NCBI RefSeq assembly: GCF_000321225.1
Contig: NW_004450328.1
Span: 2,541,578 to 2,605,577, forward strand
Length of the DNA stretch: 64,000 nt
Direction of reading: 5' to 3'
DNA from: Odobenus rosmarus divergens
Taxonomy: Eukaryota > Chordata > Mammalia > Carnivora > Odobenidae
Positions 11,215 to 31,100 of the stretch are shown here, in pieces. How positions within the stretch are numbered: position 1 is the first letter of the stretch; each line of letters starts with the position of its first letter. The notes below the pieces were generated by a model that did no database searches, was not told the DNA's origin, and was given only the letters and a program-made list of their open reading frames with translations. The position numbers and the translations under genes were made by a program.

Positions 11215-11945
11215 TAAAAGCAAGCAAGATATATCTTGAATTCATATGTAAAATGAAGTTAGATTCCTGGCACATATTGTTAGATGTCTGGTGGGGACAC
11301 TGAGAAGCCACTCAGGCATAGAAAATTGGCCCTCACCCTGTAAGGGCAATGCCTTCATTCATAGTGAAATTCAAAACCCCCACAAACTTCCAAAATGACC
11401 ATAGGGGGCAGTGCCACCCTATTGAGAACCACCATCCAAGACCTGTTCTGTCCAATATGGTCAACAATAGTCATCTGTAGCTTGTCATATATTAAATGAA
11501 ATTAAAAGTCCAGTTTCTCAGCATACTAGCCACATCTCAAATGCTTAAAAACCACACGTAGCAAAAACTACCCGCAGAGAAAAGCCCAGGTCCAGATGGT
11601 TCCACTGGTTAATAATTCTGCAACTACTTAAAGAATTAACACCAGTTCTTCACAAACTCTTTCAAAAAATAGAAGAGGGACTACTTCCCAACTCATTCTA
11701 TGAGGTCAGCATTACCCTAATACCAAAACCAGACAAAAAGTGACCCGAGAAAACTTCAGACCAGTATCTCTTATGAATAGAGACACAAAGATCCTCAACA
11801 AAATACTAGAAAATTTAATACACAAACCATGACCAAGTGAGATTTATTAGGAATGCAAAGTTGGGCTAGCATATGAAAATGAATTAATGTAAGGCACCAT
11901 GTCAATAAAATAAAAGACAAAAACCACACGATCATCTCAATAGAT

Positions 11946-12163
11946 GCAAAAAAAAAAAAAAAGGATTTGACAACATGCAAAACATCTTCATGATAAAAAC
12001 ACATTACAAACTAGGAACAGAAGGGAACTTCCTCAATATGATATATAGGACATTTAAAAAAAAAAAAAAAAGGATTTGACAACATGCAAAACATCTTCAT
12101 GATAAAAACACATTACAAACTAGGAACAGAAGGGAACTTCCTCAATATGATATATAGGACATC
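11946..12163 (+). repeat. 109-bp tandem duplication inside L1
   Basis: The segment GGATTTGACAACATGC... at 11963 recurs almost identically at 12072, each copy preceded by a long A run. Confidence 0.9.
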
Positions 12164-12519
12164 TACAAAAAATCCACAGCTAACATCATACTTAATGATG
12201 AAAGATTGAAAGCCTTTCCCCTAAAATCAGGAACAAGACAAGGAAGTCTACTCTCACAACTTCTATTCAGTGTTGTACTAGAGGTTCTAGCTAAGGCAAT
12301 TCAGCAAAAAAGTCAAATAAAAGACATCTAGATTAGATAGGTTTGCAGAGGACAGAACTTGTATGTAGAAAATCCTATGGAATTTACCAAAAACCTATTG
12401 GAAATAATAATGAGTTTGGCAAGGTTGGAGGGTAAAAGGTCAATAGACAAAAAGCAATTGGTATTTTTATACATTTATAAAGGCCAATCCAAAAAGGAAA
12501 TTAAGAAAACAATTCCACT

Positions 12520-12680
12520 GGGGTGCCTGGGCTGCTCAGTCAGTTAAGTGTCCGACTCTTGATTTTGGCTCAGATCATGATCTCAGATCAAGACCCCACA
12601 TCGGGCTCCATGTTGGACATGGAGTCAGCTTCAGGTTCTCCTTCTCCTTCTCCCTCTGCCCCTACCCCCCTCTAAAAAAC
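12520..12680 (+). mobile_element. Older CAN-SINE subtype inside L1
   Basis: Contains the 'gtccgactcttgattttggctcag' form. Flanked by AAAACAATTCCACT / AAAACAATTTCACT. Confidence 0.88.
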
Positions 12681-13370
12681 AAAACAATTTCACTTACAAA
12701 AGCACCAAAAAGAATAAAATGATTAGAAATAAATTTAACAAAAGAAGTACAAAATGTATACTCTGAAACTAGAAAGCATTCTTGGAAGAAAATAAAGATC
12801 TAAATAAGAGGAAAGGCATCCCATGTTCATGGATCAAAAGAGTTAATGTTAAGTTGGCAGTACTTCCAAAACTCATCTACAGGTTCAATGCAATCCCCAT
12901 CAAAATTGCAACTGGCTTCTTTGTAGAAATTGACAAGTTCATCCTAAAATTCATAAAACATTCTGGAAAAAGAACAAAGTTGGAGGGTTCACACTTCCCA
13001 ATTTCTAAAAACTCAGTACAAAACCACAGAAATCAAGATGGTGTTGTACTAGCATAAGAATAAACATGTAGATCAATGGAACTGAACTGAGAGTCCAGAA
13101 ATAAATCCCCACATTTGCAGTCAACTGATTTTCAACAACTGATTTTCTACTTTTTTTTTTTCAACAACTTATTTTCTAAAACATATCTATAGGGAGTCTT
13201 TTCAACAAATGGTGCTGGGACAACTGGATATCTACATGCAAAAGAATGAAGTTGGGCCCAGTGTTGGGGGGGTCCCCAAGTTGTTTTTTTTTTTTTTAGT
13301 TGTAAGAGTTCTTTACGTATCCTAGATACAAGTTCCTATAAAGAATGTCTTAAAAAGGGAAAGCATAATT

Positions 13371-13546
13371 CAGTGGTTCTCAAAGTGTGGTCCCAAGAAT
13401 AGCAGCAGCAGTATCATCTGGGTGTATGATAGGAAAGCATATTCTTGGTCCCCACCCCACACTTCCTCAATCACAGCCCTGGTGGTGGGCCCAGAAATCT
13501 GTATTTTCACCAGCCCTCTGGGGCACACTCAAGTTTGAGAACCATT
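13371..13546. mobile_element. Non-autonomous hAT-Charlie element (MER20-like)
   Basis: Bounded by terminal inverted repeats CAGTGGTTCTCAAA and TTTGAGAACCATTG; internal GGGCCCAGAAATCTGT fits this family. Confidence 0.7.
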
Positions 13547-13576
13547 GGCATAATGCAGTATAAAAATAAAGGCAGG

Positions 13577-13781
13577 GACGCCTGGGTGGCTCAGTCAGTT
13601 AAGCGTCTGCCTTCGGCTCGGGTCATGATCGCAGGCTAGGATCGAGTCCCACAGCGGGCTCCTTGCTTGGCAGAGAGCCTGCTTCTCCCTCTACCTGCTC
13701 TGCCTGCCGCTCCCCCTGCATGGGCTCTCTCTCTCCGACAAAAAAAATAAATAAAATCTTTAAAAATAAATAAATAAAAAT
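13577..13781 (+). mobile_element. CAN-SINE with 15-bp target duplication
   Basis: AAAAATAAAGGCAGG at 13562-13576 and 13782-13796. Confidence 0.93.
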
Positions 13782-13864
13782 AAAAATAAAGGCAGGATTC
13801 CAGCCACAGCATGGACAAAGCTAACATCTACTGATTACTGACCATGCCTTCCCAAGAGCTCATG

Positions 13865-14045
13865 TAGTTTCCACAACCACCTTATGACGTGTTGGTACTA
13901 TGGTTACCCCCATTTGACCGACCAGTAAACTGAGGTGCAGAAAGGTGAAGATAATTGCCTGAGATCATGAATTCACGAATGGCAGAGCTGGGACCTGAAG
14001 GCCAGGTTTCTCTGCCTGCACAGCCCATGCTATTAACCACCATGT
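13865..14045 (-). repeat. MIR element
   Basis: Antisense MIR: AGTAAACTGAGGTGCAGAAA, GGCAGAGCTGGGACCTGAAG, CATGCTATTAACCACCATG. Confidence 0.75.
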
Positions 14046-14147
14046 CAGCATTTCCCTGAGCGTGGGCCACAAACATCACTGGTAGTGATGGGATAGTCTC
14101 AGAGCGTACATGGATGTTCACTTTGAACTCCAAAGGGTATGTACTGA

Positions 14148-14628
14148 TCTTCCCTGACTTATGACAGGGTTATGTCCTGATAAACCCATCATAAGTTGAA
14201 ACTATCTTAAGTCAAAAATGCACGTAGTACACCTAACCTACCGAACATCATTGCTTAGCCTAGCTTCCCTTAAATGTGCTCAGAACACTTACATCCGCCT
14301 GCAGTTGGGCAAAGTCAGCAAACACAGTCTATTTTACAATAGAGTGTGGAGTATCTCATGTAATTGATTCAATATTGTACTGGTTGTAGGGCTGCAGAAG
14401 GGTTGTGTGTCCGTTGTTGACCCTGGTGGTCGCGGGGCTGACTGGGAGCTGTGGTCGGCTGCCACTACCCCGCATCACAAGTGAGGATAGCACATATCGC
14501 CAGCCCGGGAAAAGATCAAAATTCAAAATTTGACATACAGCTTCTACTGAATGACAATCGCTTTCACACCACTGTAATGTTGAAAATCGTAAGTCAAAAT
14601 CATCGTAAGTCCGGAACTGTCTGCATTT
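14148..14628. mobile_element. Tigger/mariner-like non-autonomous DNA transposon
   Basis: Ends carry related inverted words (GACTTATGACAGGGTTATG; AATCATCGTAAGTCCGGAAC) and the interior matches a mammal-wide 'cctaacctaccgaacatca' element. Subfamily not assigned. Confidence 0.6.
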
Positions 14629-14685
14629 ATTTTTATGGGTTGTAGAAAAAAAATACATAACTAGCATTTCTTTCTTTTTTTTTTT

Positions 14686-15260
14686 NNNNNNNNNNNNNNN
14701 NNNNNNNNNNNNNNNNNNNNNNNNNNNNNNNNNNNNNNNNNNNNNNNNNNNNNNNNNNNNNNNNNNNNNNNNNNNNNNNNNNNNNNNNNNNNNNNNNNNN
14801 NNNNNNNNNNNNNNNNNNNNNNNNNNNNNNNNNNNNNNNNNNNNNNNNNNNNNNNNNNNNNNNNNNNNNNNNNNNNNNNNNNNNNNNNNNNNNNNNNNNN
14901 NNNNNNNNNNNNNNNNNNNNNNNNNNNNNNNNNNNNNNNNNNNNNNNNNNNNNNNNNNNNNNNNNNNNNNNNNNNNNNNNNNNNNNNNNNNNNNNNNNNN
15001 NNNNNNNNNNNNNNNNNNNNNNNNNNNNNNNNNNNNNNNNNNNNNNNNNNNNNNNNNNNNNNNNNNNNNNNNNNNNNNNNNNNNNNNNNNNNNNNNNNNN
15101 NNNNNNNNNNNNNNNNNNNNNNNNNNNNNNNNNNNNNNNNNNNNNNNNNNNNNNNNNNNNNNNNNNNNNNNNNNNNNNNNNNNNNNNNNNNNNNNNNNNN
15201 NNNNNNNNNNNNNNNNNNNNNNNNNNNNNNNNNNNNNNNNNNNNNNNNNNNNNNNNNNNN
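14686..15260. other. Assembly gap, 575 N, between poly-T and poly-A
   Basis: A run of 575 N with an 11-base T run on its left and a 10-base A run on its right. The missing piece probably starts and ends with retroelement tails of opposite orientation. Confidence 0.98.
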
Positions 15261-15336
15261 AAAAAAAAAAGGACTGTACAAAAATACCAGATTCTAGTTA
15301 ATGCACATGCTGAAGTGTTTAGAGGGAAGTGTATTA

Positions 15337-15636
15337 GGGGTGCCTGGCTGGCTCAGTTGGTGGAGCATGAGACTCTTGATTGTGGGGTTGTAGGTTTGAA
15401 CCCAGTGTTGGATGTAGAGATTACTTAAAAATAAAATCTTGGGGCACCTGGGTGGCTTAGTCGTTAAGCATCTGCCTTTGGCTCTGGTCAGGATCCCAGG
15501 GTCCTGGGATCGAGCCCCACATCGGGCTCCCTGCTCAGTGGGGAGTTTGCTTCTCCCTCTCTGCTCCCTCTGCTTGTGCTCTGTCAAATAAATAAACAAA
15601 ATCTTTTAAAAAATAAAATAAAATCTTTAAAAAAAA
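15337..15636 (+). mobile_element. Older short CAN-SINE, host of a nested SINE
   Basis: Host body 15337-15440 plus tail after 15627. Outer target duplication AGAGGGAAGTGTATTA at 15321-15336 and 15637-15652. Confidence 0.9.
15441..15614 (+). mobile_element. CAN-SINE nested in the tail of another SINE
   Basis: Inserted into the A-rich tail of the older SINE. Inner target duplication AAAATAAAATCTT at 15428-15440 and 15615-15627. Confidence 0.9.
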
Positions 15637-15861
15637 AGAGGGAAGTGTATTAAAGTAAGCCTCCTCCTACTTTGAAATAACGAAAATCAGAGAGACTCAT
15701 TTGGATGGAGTGTTACATATGTGATAAAGTAACTGTAGCAAAATGTTCACCACAGAACCCAGGTGGTTGCATACATGAGCACTCATTGTAGGAATTCTTT
15801 GAACCTCTCTGTGTTTGCAAACTTAAGTGTTGGGGTAAAATACGTGTAGATTGCGTCATAC

Positions 15862-15888
15862 AGTGAATGAATGAATGAATGAATGAGT
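15862..15888 (+). repeat. (GAAT)n microsatellite
   Basis: About six head-to-tail GAAT units, like the tail of an L2 element. Confidence 0.85.
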
Positions 15889-16047
15889 AAAGCCTTAAAG
15901 ACTAGGTAGAAACCTGCTGAAATACTTTCTTTATACTCCCCTGCTTATATTCTAAAGTGGGTTTGTATTGCTCGTGTAACAAGAGAACATTTTTTTCAAG
16001 CAGAAAAATGGCACAGGAGTCCATTGATAAAATTGATAAAATAGGCA

Positions 16048-16053
16048 TTTATT
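16048..16053 (-). terminator. CLN3 poly(A) signal
   Basis: AATAAA on the minus strand, 225 bp downstream of the CLN3 stop codon. It is the first canonical hexamer after the stop, which gives a short 3' UTR. Confidence 0.7.
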
Positions 16054-16277
16054 CTGAGGACGTAACGCCATGAAGAAACTCCCCAAGGCCAGCCTGGGAG
16101 TGGGCGAAAACTGCTGGCTTGCTCGAAGGGGAACAGGACCTCAGCACTTCTCTGCACCCCCGCCGCTCAGGGAAGCCTGGGCCAGAGCTCGCTCAGGCTG
16201 TGGGCCTGCAGTCTGACTTGCCTGCCTGTCACTGCAGGCCCGGATTAGTGTGTCCCATGTCCCAAGAAGCCAGAGCG

Positions 16278-26115
<9,838 letters not shown>

Positions 26116-26428
26116 GGCATCAAGTTCAGGTCCCGCGAAAGATTCAAAGTGAGCGAGCGTCCAGAATTGGCTCCGACCGGGCGGGTGAAGGTCTGCGACA
26201 GATGAGAAGGATCAACGCCCCACTGCAGGTCCCAGCTCCGGCTTCTCCGCTGCACTCGCGCGGGGCGACCCACCACGTTACCCCGGAGCTCCATCTCGCG
26301 CCCTCGCACCCCCCCACCACGCCCCACCCGTGGGACTCTGCCCCAGCCCCCTTTAAAGCAGGGGGCTCCGCGGTCTGTACCTTTAAGAGCAGCTGCAAGT
26401 CCGGCCCCGAGGTACCGCAGGTTGGCGG

Positions 26429-26438
26429 GTCACGTGAC
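26429..26438. promoter_or_regulatory. CLEAR element (TFEB/TFE3 E-box), CLN3 promoter
   Basis: GTCACGTGAC is a perfect 10-bp palindrome matching the CLEAR consensus, 315 bp upstream of the CLN3 ATG in a GC-rich promoter region. A second CACGTG core is at 26459-26464. TFEB drives lysosomal genes through this motif, and CLN3 is an accepted member of that network; occupancy in this species is inferred. Confidence 0.75.
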
Positions 26439-26480
26439 AGCACCAGCGGTGCCCTCATCACGTGCTTGGAGGTCACCACA

Positions 26481-26490
26481 ACTTCCGGGT
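26481..26490. promoter_or_regulatory. ETS/GABP-type site, CLN3 promoter
   Basis: ACTTCCGGGT matches the ETS/GABP core and lies about 45 bp from the CLEAR palindrome. Together they resemble a TATA-less housekeeping promoter. The GC-rich stretch about 25850-26500 covers the first two CLN3 exons and this site. Confidence 0.45.
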
Positions 26491-26639
26491 CCTCTCTCTG
26501 TCTTGGCTTCAGGCTTTCCCAGCCTCGGGGTGGGGGACAGAGAGAGGCCGGAAGAACCCTGGAACCGCTGGTTTAAAACTGGAGTGGGCAGGATCAGCAA
26601 GAAGAGCCGTGACGTTAAACTAGCGGCGCTCAAGGTGTT

Positions 26640-27820
26640 GGCCCTATCGTGCCAGCCCTAGTCATGGCAGTGAGCGGCTTCAGCTCCTTTCGCCGCCTTC
26701 AATTGCCAGAAATAAATATGGCCACCTGGCCACTCTAATCCCCGTTTCTGGCTGGGAACAAAGACAGCCAGCTTCAGGGCATATCTTATTCCTCGCTGTT
26801 GCCCTTAGATAGCTTTGAGAACTGAAAATCAAGATAACTTTCACTTAAGAGGATTTCTGTCTATTGGCAATATCCAAAGCATTAAAGAGATCACTTTCCC
26901 CTAATTATCCCAGAACCAAAGAACAGCACAGAAATAGTCCAACCCCTGGTTTTACAGATAAGAAAACAAAAAAAAGGAAAGTTGGTGGTGATGATACAAG
27001 GTTAGCCCTAAAGCTGACCTTAGAGACCCTTTTAACAATAGGGAATAGAGCACCAGAGGCAGGTGTGCTTGGCTCAGCAGGCTGCGGCAGAATTCCTGCC
27101 TGCATCAAGAATGCTTAGACCAGATGATTCTAAGGTCCAAGATTCTCATTCTGTGATCTCATCTAGTTCCTCTAATTGGAAATTTGGAAAGGGGGGATCA
27201 GGGAGGGGATTGCGGGAAGAGGTGTAGAACAAAGTCATTTCACATAGTCCAAAATAAGAAGTGATTATTCTCTTACCTTCCTCTAGGTGGTAAAGCAGCA
27301 TCCTGAATTTTCTTCAGTGCGTCCTTCCCCTGCTAATCTGTTCTATGGGCTTCCACCAGCTGGTGCCCACCTCTACCAGTTCTTTCTCACCACCAAGTCC
27401 TCAGATTGCTGTTTGAAATGTACCCCCTTTGGTCGGCTTCCCAGGTTACTCAACCAGTGAAAAATGGTGTCCTACTACCCGTGTGGGACAAACTGAGCAA
27501 CATGTCATACATGGCCTGTGCCTTCAAGGAACTCACAGGAGGGTGGGAGGTAGACACAAATAACCACAATACAAAGCTTAGCCAAGTTTTGTTTCGCAAG
27601 AGTGACTACAGATGAGGGAATGGGCACTGGAGCCACCAATCCAGCCCCTTCTTCCCCTCGAGGAAGCATTAATGACCCTGAAATGAGAAGCCAAAGCTCT
27701 TACCAGCCCCTCTTCTCTCCTACTCCTTGTCCCTAGGCAAAAGAGGAACCACAAACCCCAGCTTCCTCTCACAGAGTGGCTGTGGCTTAGGGGGAGCCGG
27801 AAATGGCTGAGGTGTGAATA
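26640..27820. other. Intergenic stretch between the CLN3 and APOBR promoters
   Basis: No coding exon, SINE or other element was recognised. The open frames are short and lack known protein similarity. The CLN3 and APOBR transcription units diverge from here about 2 kb apart, so shared enhancers are possible, but nothing in the sequence shows it. Confidence 0.5.
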
Positions 27821-27827
27821 CAAGACC

Positions 27828-27834
27828 TGAGTCA
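27828..27834. promoter_or_regulatory. AP-1 site upstream of APOBR
   Basis: TGAGTCA is a perfect AP-1 (TRE) heptamer 324 bp upstream of the APOBR ATG. A single short motif; function is inferred only. Confidence 0.35.
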
Positions 27835-28060
27835 CTTGAGCTGCAGTTGCCACACGCCCCCACCCCCCGTCCCCAATTCTGAGGTCTCCTGCTCCCACGT
27901 TTTTCTTTATGGCCTCCCCCCTTGCCCTTCAGCTCCAAATATGCACCTGAGTCCCCTGTGTGATGCACACCCATTTCCCAGCCAGGGCTGGAAGCTGCTC
28001 TGTGCATTGCAGAGGGTGGGCAGGGCCTGAACAGGGGATGCGTCAGGGAGACACAGGGGA

Positions 28061-28070
28061 AGAGGAAGTG
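28061..28070 (+). promoter_or_regulatory. PU.1-type ETS site, APOBR proximal promoter
   Basis: AGAGGAAGTG matches the purine-rich PU.1 consensus closely. It lies 88 bp upstream of the APOBR start codon, and no TATA box is visible. PU.1 drives many macrophage promoters and APOBR is a macrophage receptor, so the fit is good; binding is inferred. Confidence 0.5.
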
Positions 28071-28157
28071 TCTTGGGCCCGGGGAAGACTGGCTTGTCTC
28101 GGTGGGTGGGGACGGTCATTTGTCAGCTTTCTGGACACACAGACAGAGACAGACAGG

Positions 28158-31100
28158 ATGGATTTCCTCCGGCTACATCTCCCTGGGCTGCATCAGGCCT
28201 TGCGGGGAGCACTGGTGAGAGGGGCAAAGAGATGCCAGAGACTTTCACCCTGCTCCCTGGGGCCTCACCTTCCCTCCTCCCTTTGAGACTCTCCTCAGAC
28301 TTGACATCCCTTTCCCAGGACCAGGTAGCCTCTTAGCCTGATCGTTTCTGGATTTCAATCCCCATACCTCCATAGACACATCCATCTACCCCTAATCTAG
28401 CCCTTTCTTCTTCCTTCTGCAAATCCAATTCTCTTTCCCCTCCCAGATCCCAGAACCCCTCTTCTGTGGCCCGAGTTCCTCTGGGTTAGGGTCCCAAGAA
28501 GGAGGGCTGGGGGAGAGGGCCTCCCCTTAATGCCTTTGTCCCCTCCCCCCCTTCTCTTTTAGGATTCCCTCAGCTCCTTTGTCTCCTACCTTATGGGAGA
28601 TGAGGTCCCCACTGCAGAGAGGAAGGAGGCGAGGGCAGCCGAGGAGCTGGGGGAGGTGGCTGCAGGAAGGCCAGGCAAGCCTGAAGAGAAGGAAGCCCAG
28701 GAGGCCCTGGAGGGCCTTGGAGGCAGCCAAAACCAGGAGGCTGGAGGGCTGAGAGGGCCCGGGGAGGCTGGAAGACGCCAGGACGGAAGTTCAGCAACAG
28801 AACAGACCTGGGGTTGGGAAGAAGGCAGCTCCCATGGGTCTCAGGCAGACAGGCAGGACACTGGGGTCTGGGAGGCAGTCAAGGCTGCCAGGTGCCAGGA
28901 GCCAAGGGCCCACTTAGAGGCCAGAAAGGAGTCCAAGGCAGGGTCTGAGGCTGTTCGAGACAACAGCAGTCAAGCCCGGGAGAGTCAAGGGCCCAATGAG
29001 CAGGAAGTGAACAGAGAGGAGACACCGAGAACCTGGGAACAGGAGGAGGAGGCGGAAGAGGTCAGGGAAAGAAAGCCAGAGGTGGCCAGGAAGGCGGAGT
29101 CAGAGTGGACCTGGCACCGGGAGCCTGAGGGGGAGGTAGGTGCTGATGGGCAAAAGGTAGCAGGGGACAGCAGGGGGTCATTAGAGCAAACGGTCAAGGA
29201 GGCAGTTGCAGAGGAGATCCAGGGGTCCGGAACCAAAGAGGCCGGGAAGGAAGAAGAGGTGATGGTGGTCCTAAGGGGTAGCCCAAGCACAAGGGCACGG
29301 GAAGCATGGGAGTCAGGGACAGAATCTGAGGACGGGACAGCCTCAGGCAGGGAGGAAGCCAGGACAGTCTCAGACAGGGAGGAGGACGGGTCAGCCTCAG
29401 GCGGAGTGGAGGACGGGTCAGCCTCAGGCGGAGTGGAGGACGGGACAGCCTCAGACAGGGAGGAAGCAAGGACAGTCTCAGGCAGAGTGGAGGACGGCAC
29501 AGTATCAGGCGGAGTGGAGGACGGGTCAGCCTCAGGCGGAGTGGAGGACGGGACAGCCTCAGGCGGAGTGGAGGACGGGTCAGCCTCAGGCGGAGTGGAN
29601 NNNNNNNNNNNNNNNNNNNNNNNNNNNNNNNNNNNNNNNNNNNNNNNNNNNNNNNNNNNNNNNNNNNNNNNNNNNNNNNNNNNNNNNNNNNNNNNNNNNN
29701 NNNNNNNNNNNNNNNNNNNNNNNNNNNNNNNNNNNNNNNNNNNNNNNNNNNNNNNNNNNNNNNNNNNNNNNNNNNNNNNNNNNNNNNNNNNNNNNNNNNN
29801 NNNNNNNNNNNNNNNNNNNNNNNNNNNNNNNNNNNNNNNNNNNNNNNNNNNNNNNNNNNNNNNNNNNNNNNNNNNNNNNNNNNNNNNNNNNNNNNNNNNN
29901 NNNNNNNNNNNNNNNNNNNNNNNNNNNNNNNNNNNNNNNNNNNNNNNNNNNNNNNNNNNNNNNNNNNNNNNNNNNNNNNNNNNNNNNNNNNNNNNNNNNN
30001 NNNNNNNNNNNNNNNNNNNNNNNNNNNNNNNNNNNNNNNNNNNNNNNNNNNNNNNNNNNNNNNNNNNNNNNNNNNNNNNNNNNNNNNNNNNNNNNNNNNN
30101 NNNNNNNNNNNNNNNNNNNNNNNNNNNNNNNNNNNNNNNNNNNNNNNNNNNNNNNNNNNNNNNNNNNNNNNNNNCAGCCTCAGGCGGAGTGGAGGACGGG
30201 ACAGCCTCAGGCGGAGTGGAGGACGGGACAGCCTCAGGCAGGGAGGAGGCTGGACTAACTTTAGTCAGGGTAGAGGCCAGGACCACCTCAGTTGGGAAGG
30301 AGGGTGACCTCTCAGGAGCCAGGAAGAGAGAATATGGGGAAGTCTCAGGAGAAAGGATCGCAGAGGGCACTGGGAGGGCCTGGGCATTCGAGGAGGCCTC
30401 CAGGGGAGACCAGGAGGAGGAAGTGGATGAGAATAGAGAGGCTGAGATGAGCTTTTCCCCCAAAGAGACCCAGGCCCTGGCAACTAAGGGCACAGAAGAA
30501 GCGACTAAGGACCAGACAGCAGCGGGGGAGGCTGCAGAAGGCCAGGGGTCAGAGGGGGAGGTAGGGGAGGGCTTTCAGATCCAAGCAGATCAGGGAGGTA
30601 AAGAGGCTGAGGGGAGGCAAGCCTCAGCGATCAGGACTGTTGCCGCCAGTCCGGAGGAGGTGGTGGAAGCAGAGACGGCCAAAAAGGGGGAAGAGGGTTG
30701 CTGGGCCTCAGAGGCTGAGTTGCCCAAGGACGACGTGGCAAACGAGGCTGAAGGGGATGCTGACCTGGAAGCAACCCTAGAGACCAGCAGTCCTGAGAAG
30801 GAGTTCAGCGGGGAGAGGAGTGAGGGGGGGGCTCAGACAGGCGGAGAAGCACAGGGGGTGGAGTGGGGTGGCCTTGAGCACGAAATCACTGAAGGCCAAG
30901 AACCTGAGCTGATGGCAGACCCCCAGACCCTGACAGAACAGCCTGAGGACGGACAGGGGGGTGAGGAAGAGCTCTGGGGCGTTTCAGCTCTGAGCAAAGA
31001 GGAGACGGAAGGGAGCCTGAAGGAATACCCCAGGAACGTGGGAGATGTAAAACCTGATGCCCCTGGGGCAGAAGTCTGGGAGAACCAGAGAAGGGATGTG

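Larger units (their letters stand above)
11560..13250 (+). mobile_element. L1 ORF2 3' part, decayed, with internal duplication and a SINE
   Basis: Translated fragments show L1 reverse-transcriptase 3' end words ([19 protein letters not shown] and [14 protein letters not shown] at 12860-12965). Many frame breaks; interrupted by a SINE at 12520-12680 and by a 109-bp tandem duplication. Confidence 0.8.

Noticed and set aside
14661..15281. Open frame of 206 codons
   Set aside because: Almost entirely N from the assembly gap.
28985..30493. Minus-strand open frame of about 500 codons opposite APOBR
   Set aside because: Antisense shadow of the Glu/Gly-rich coding repeat, and it runs through 575 N. 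The plus strand has conserved APOBR sequence.
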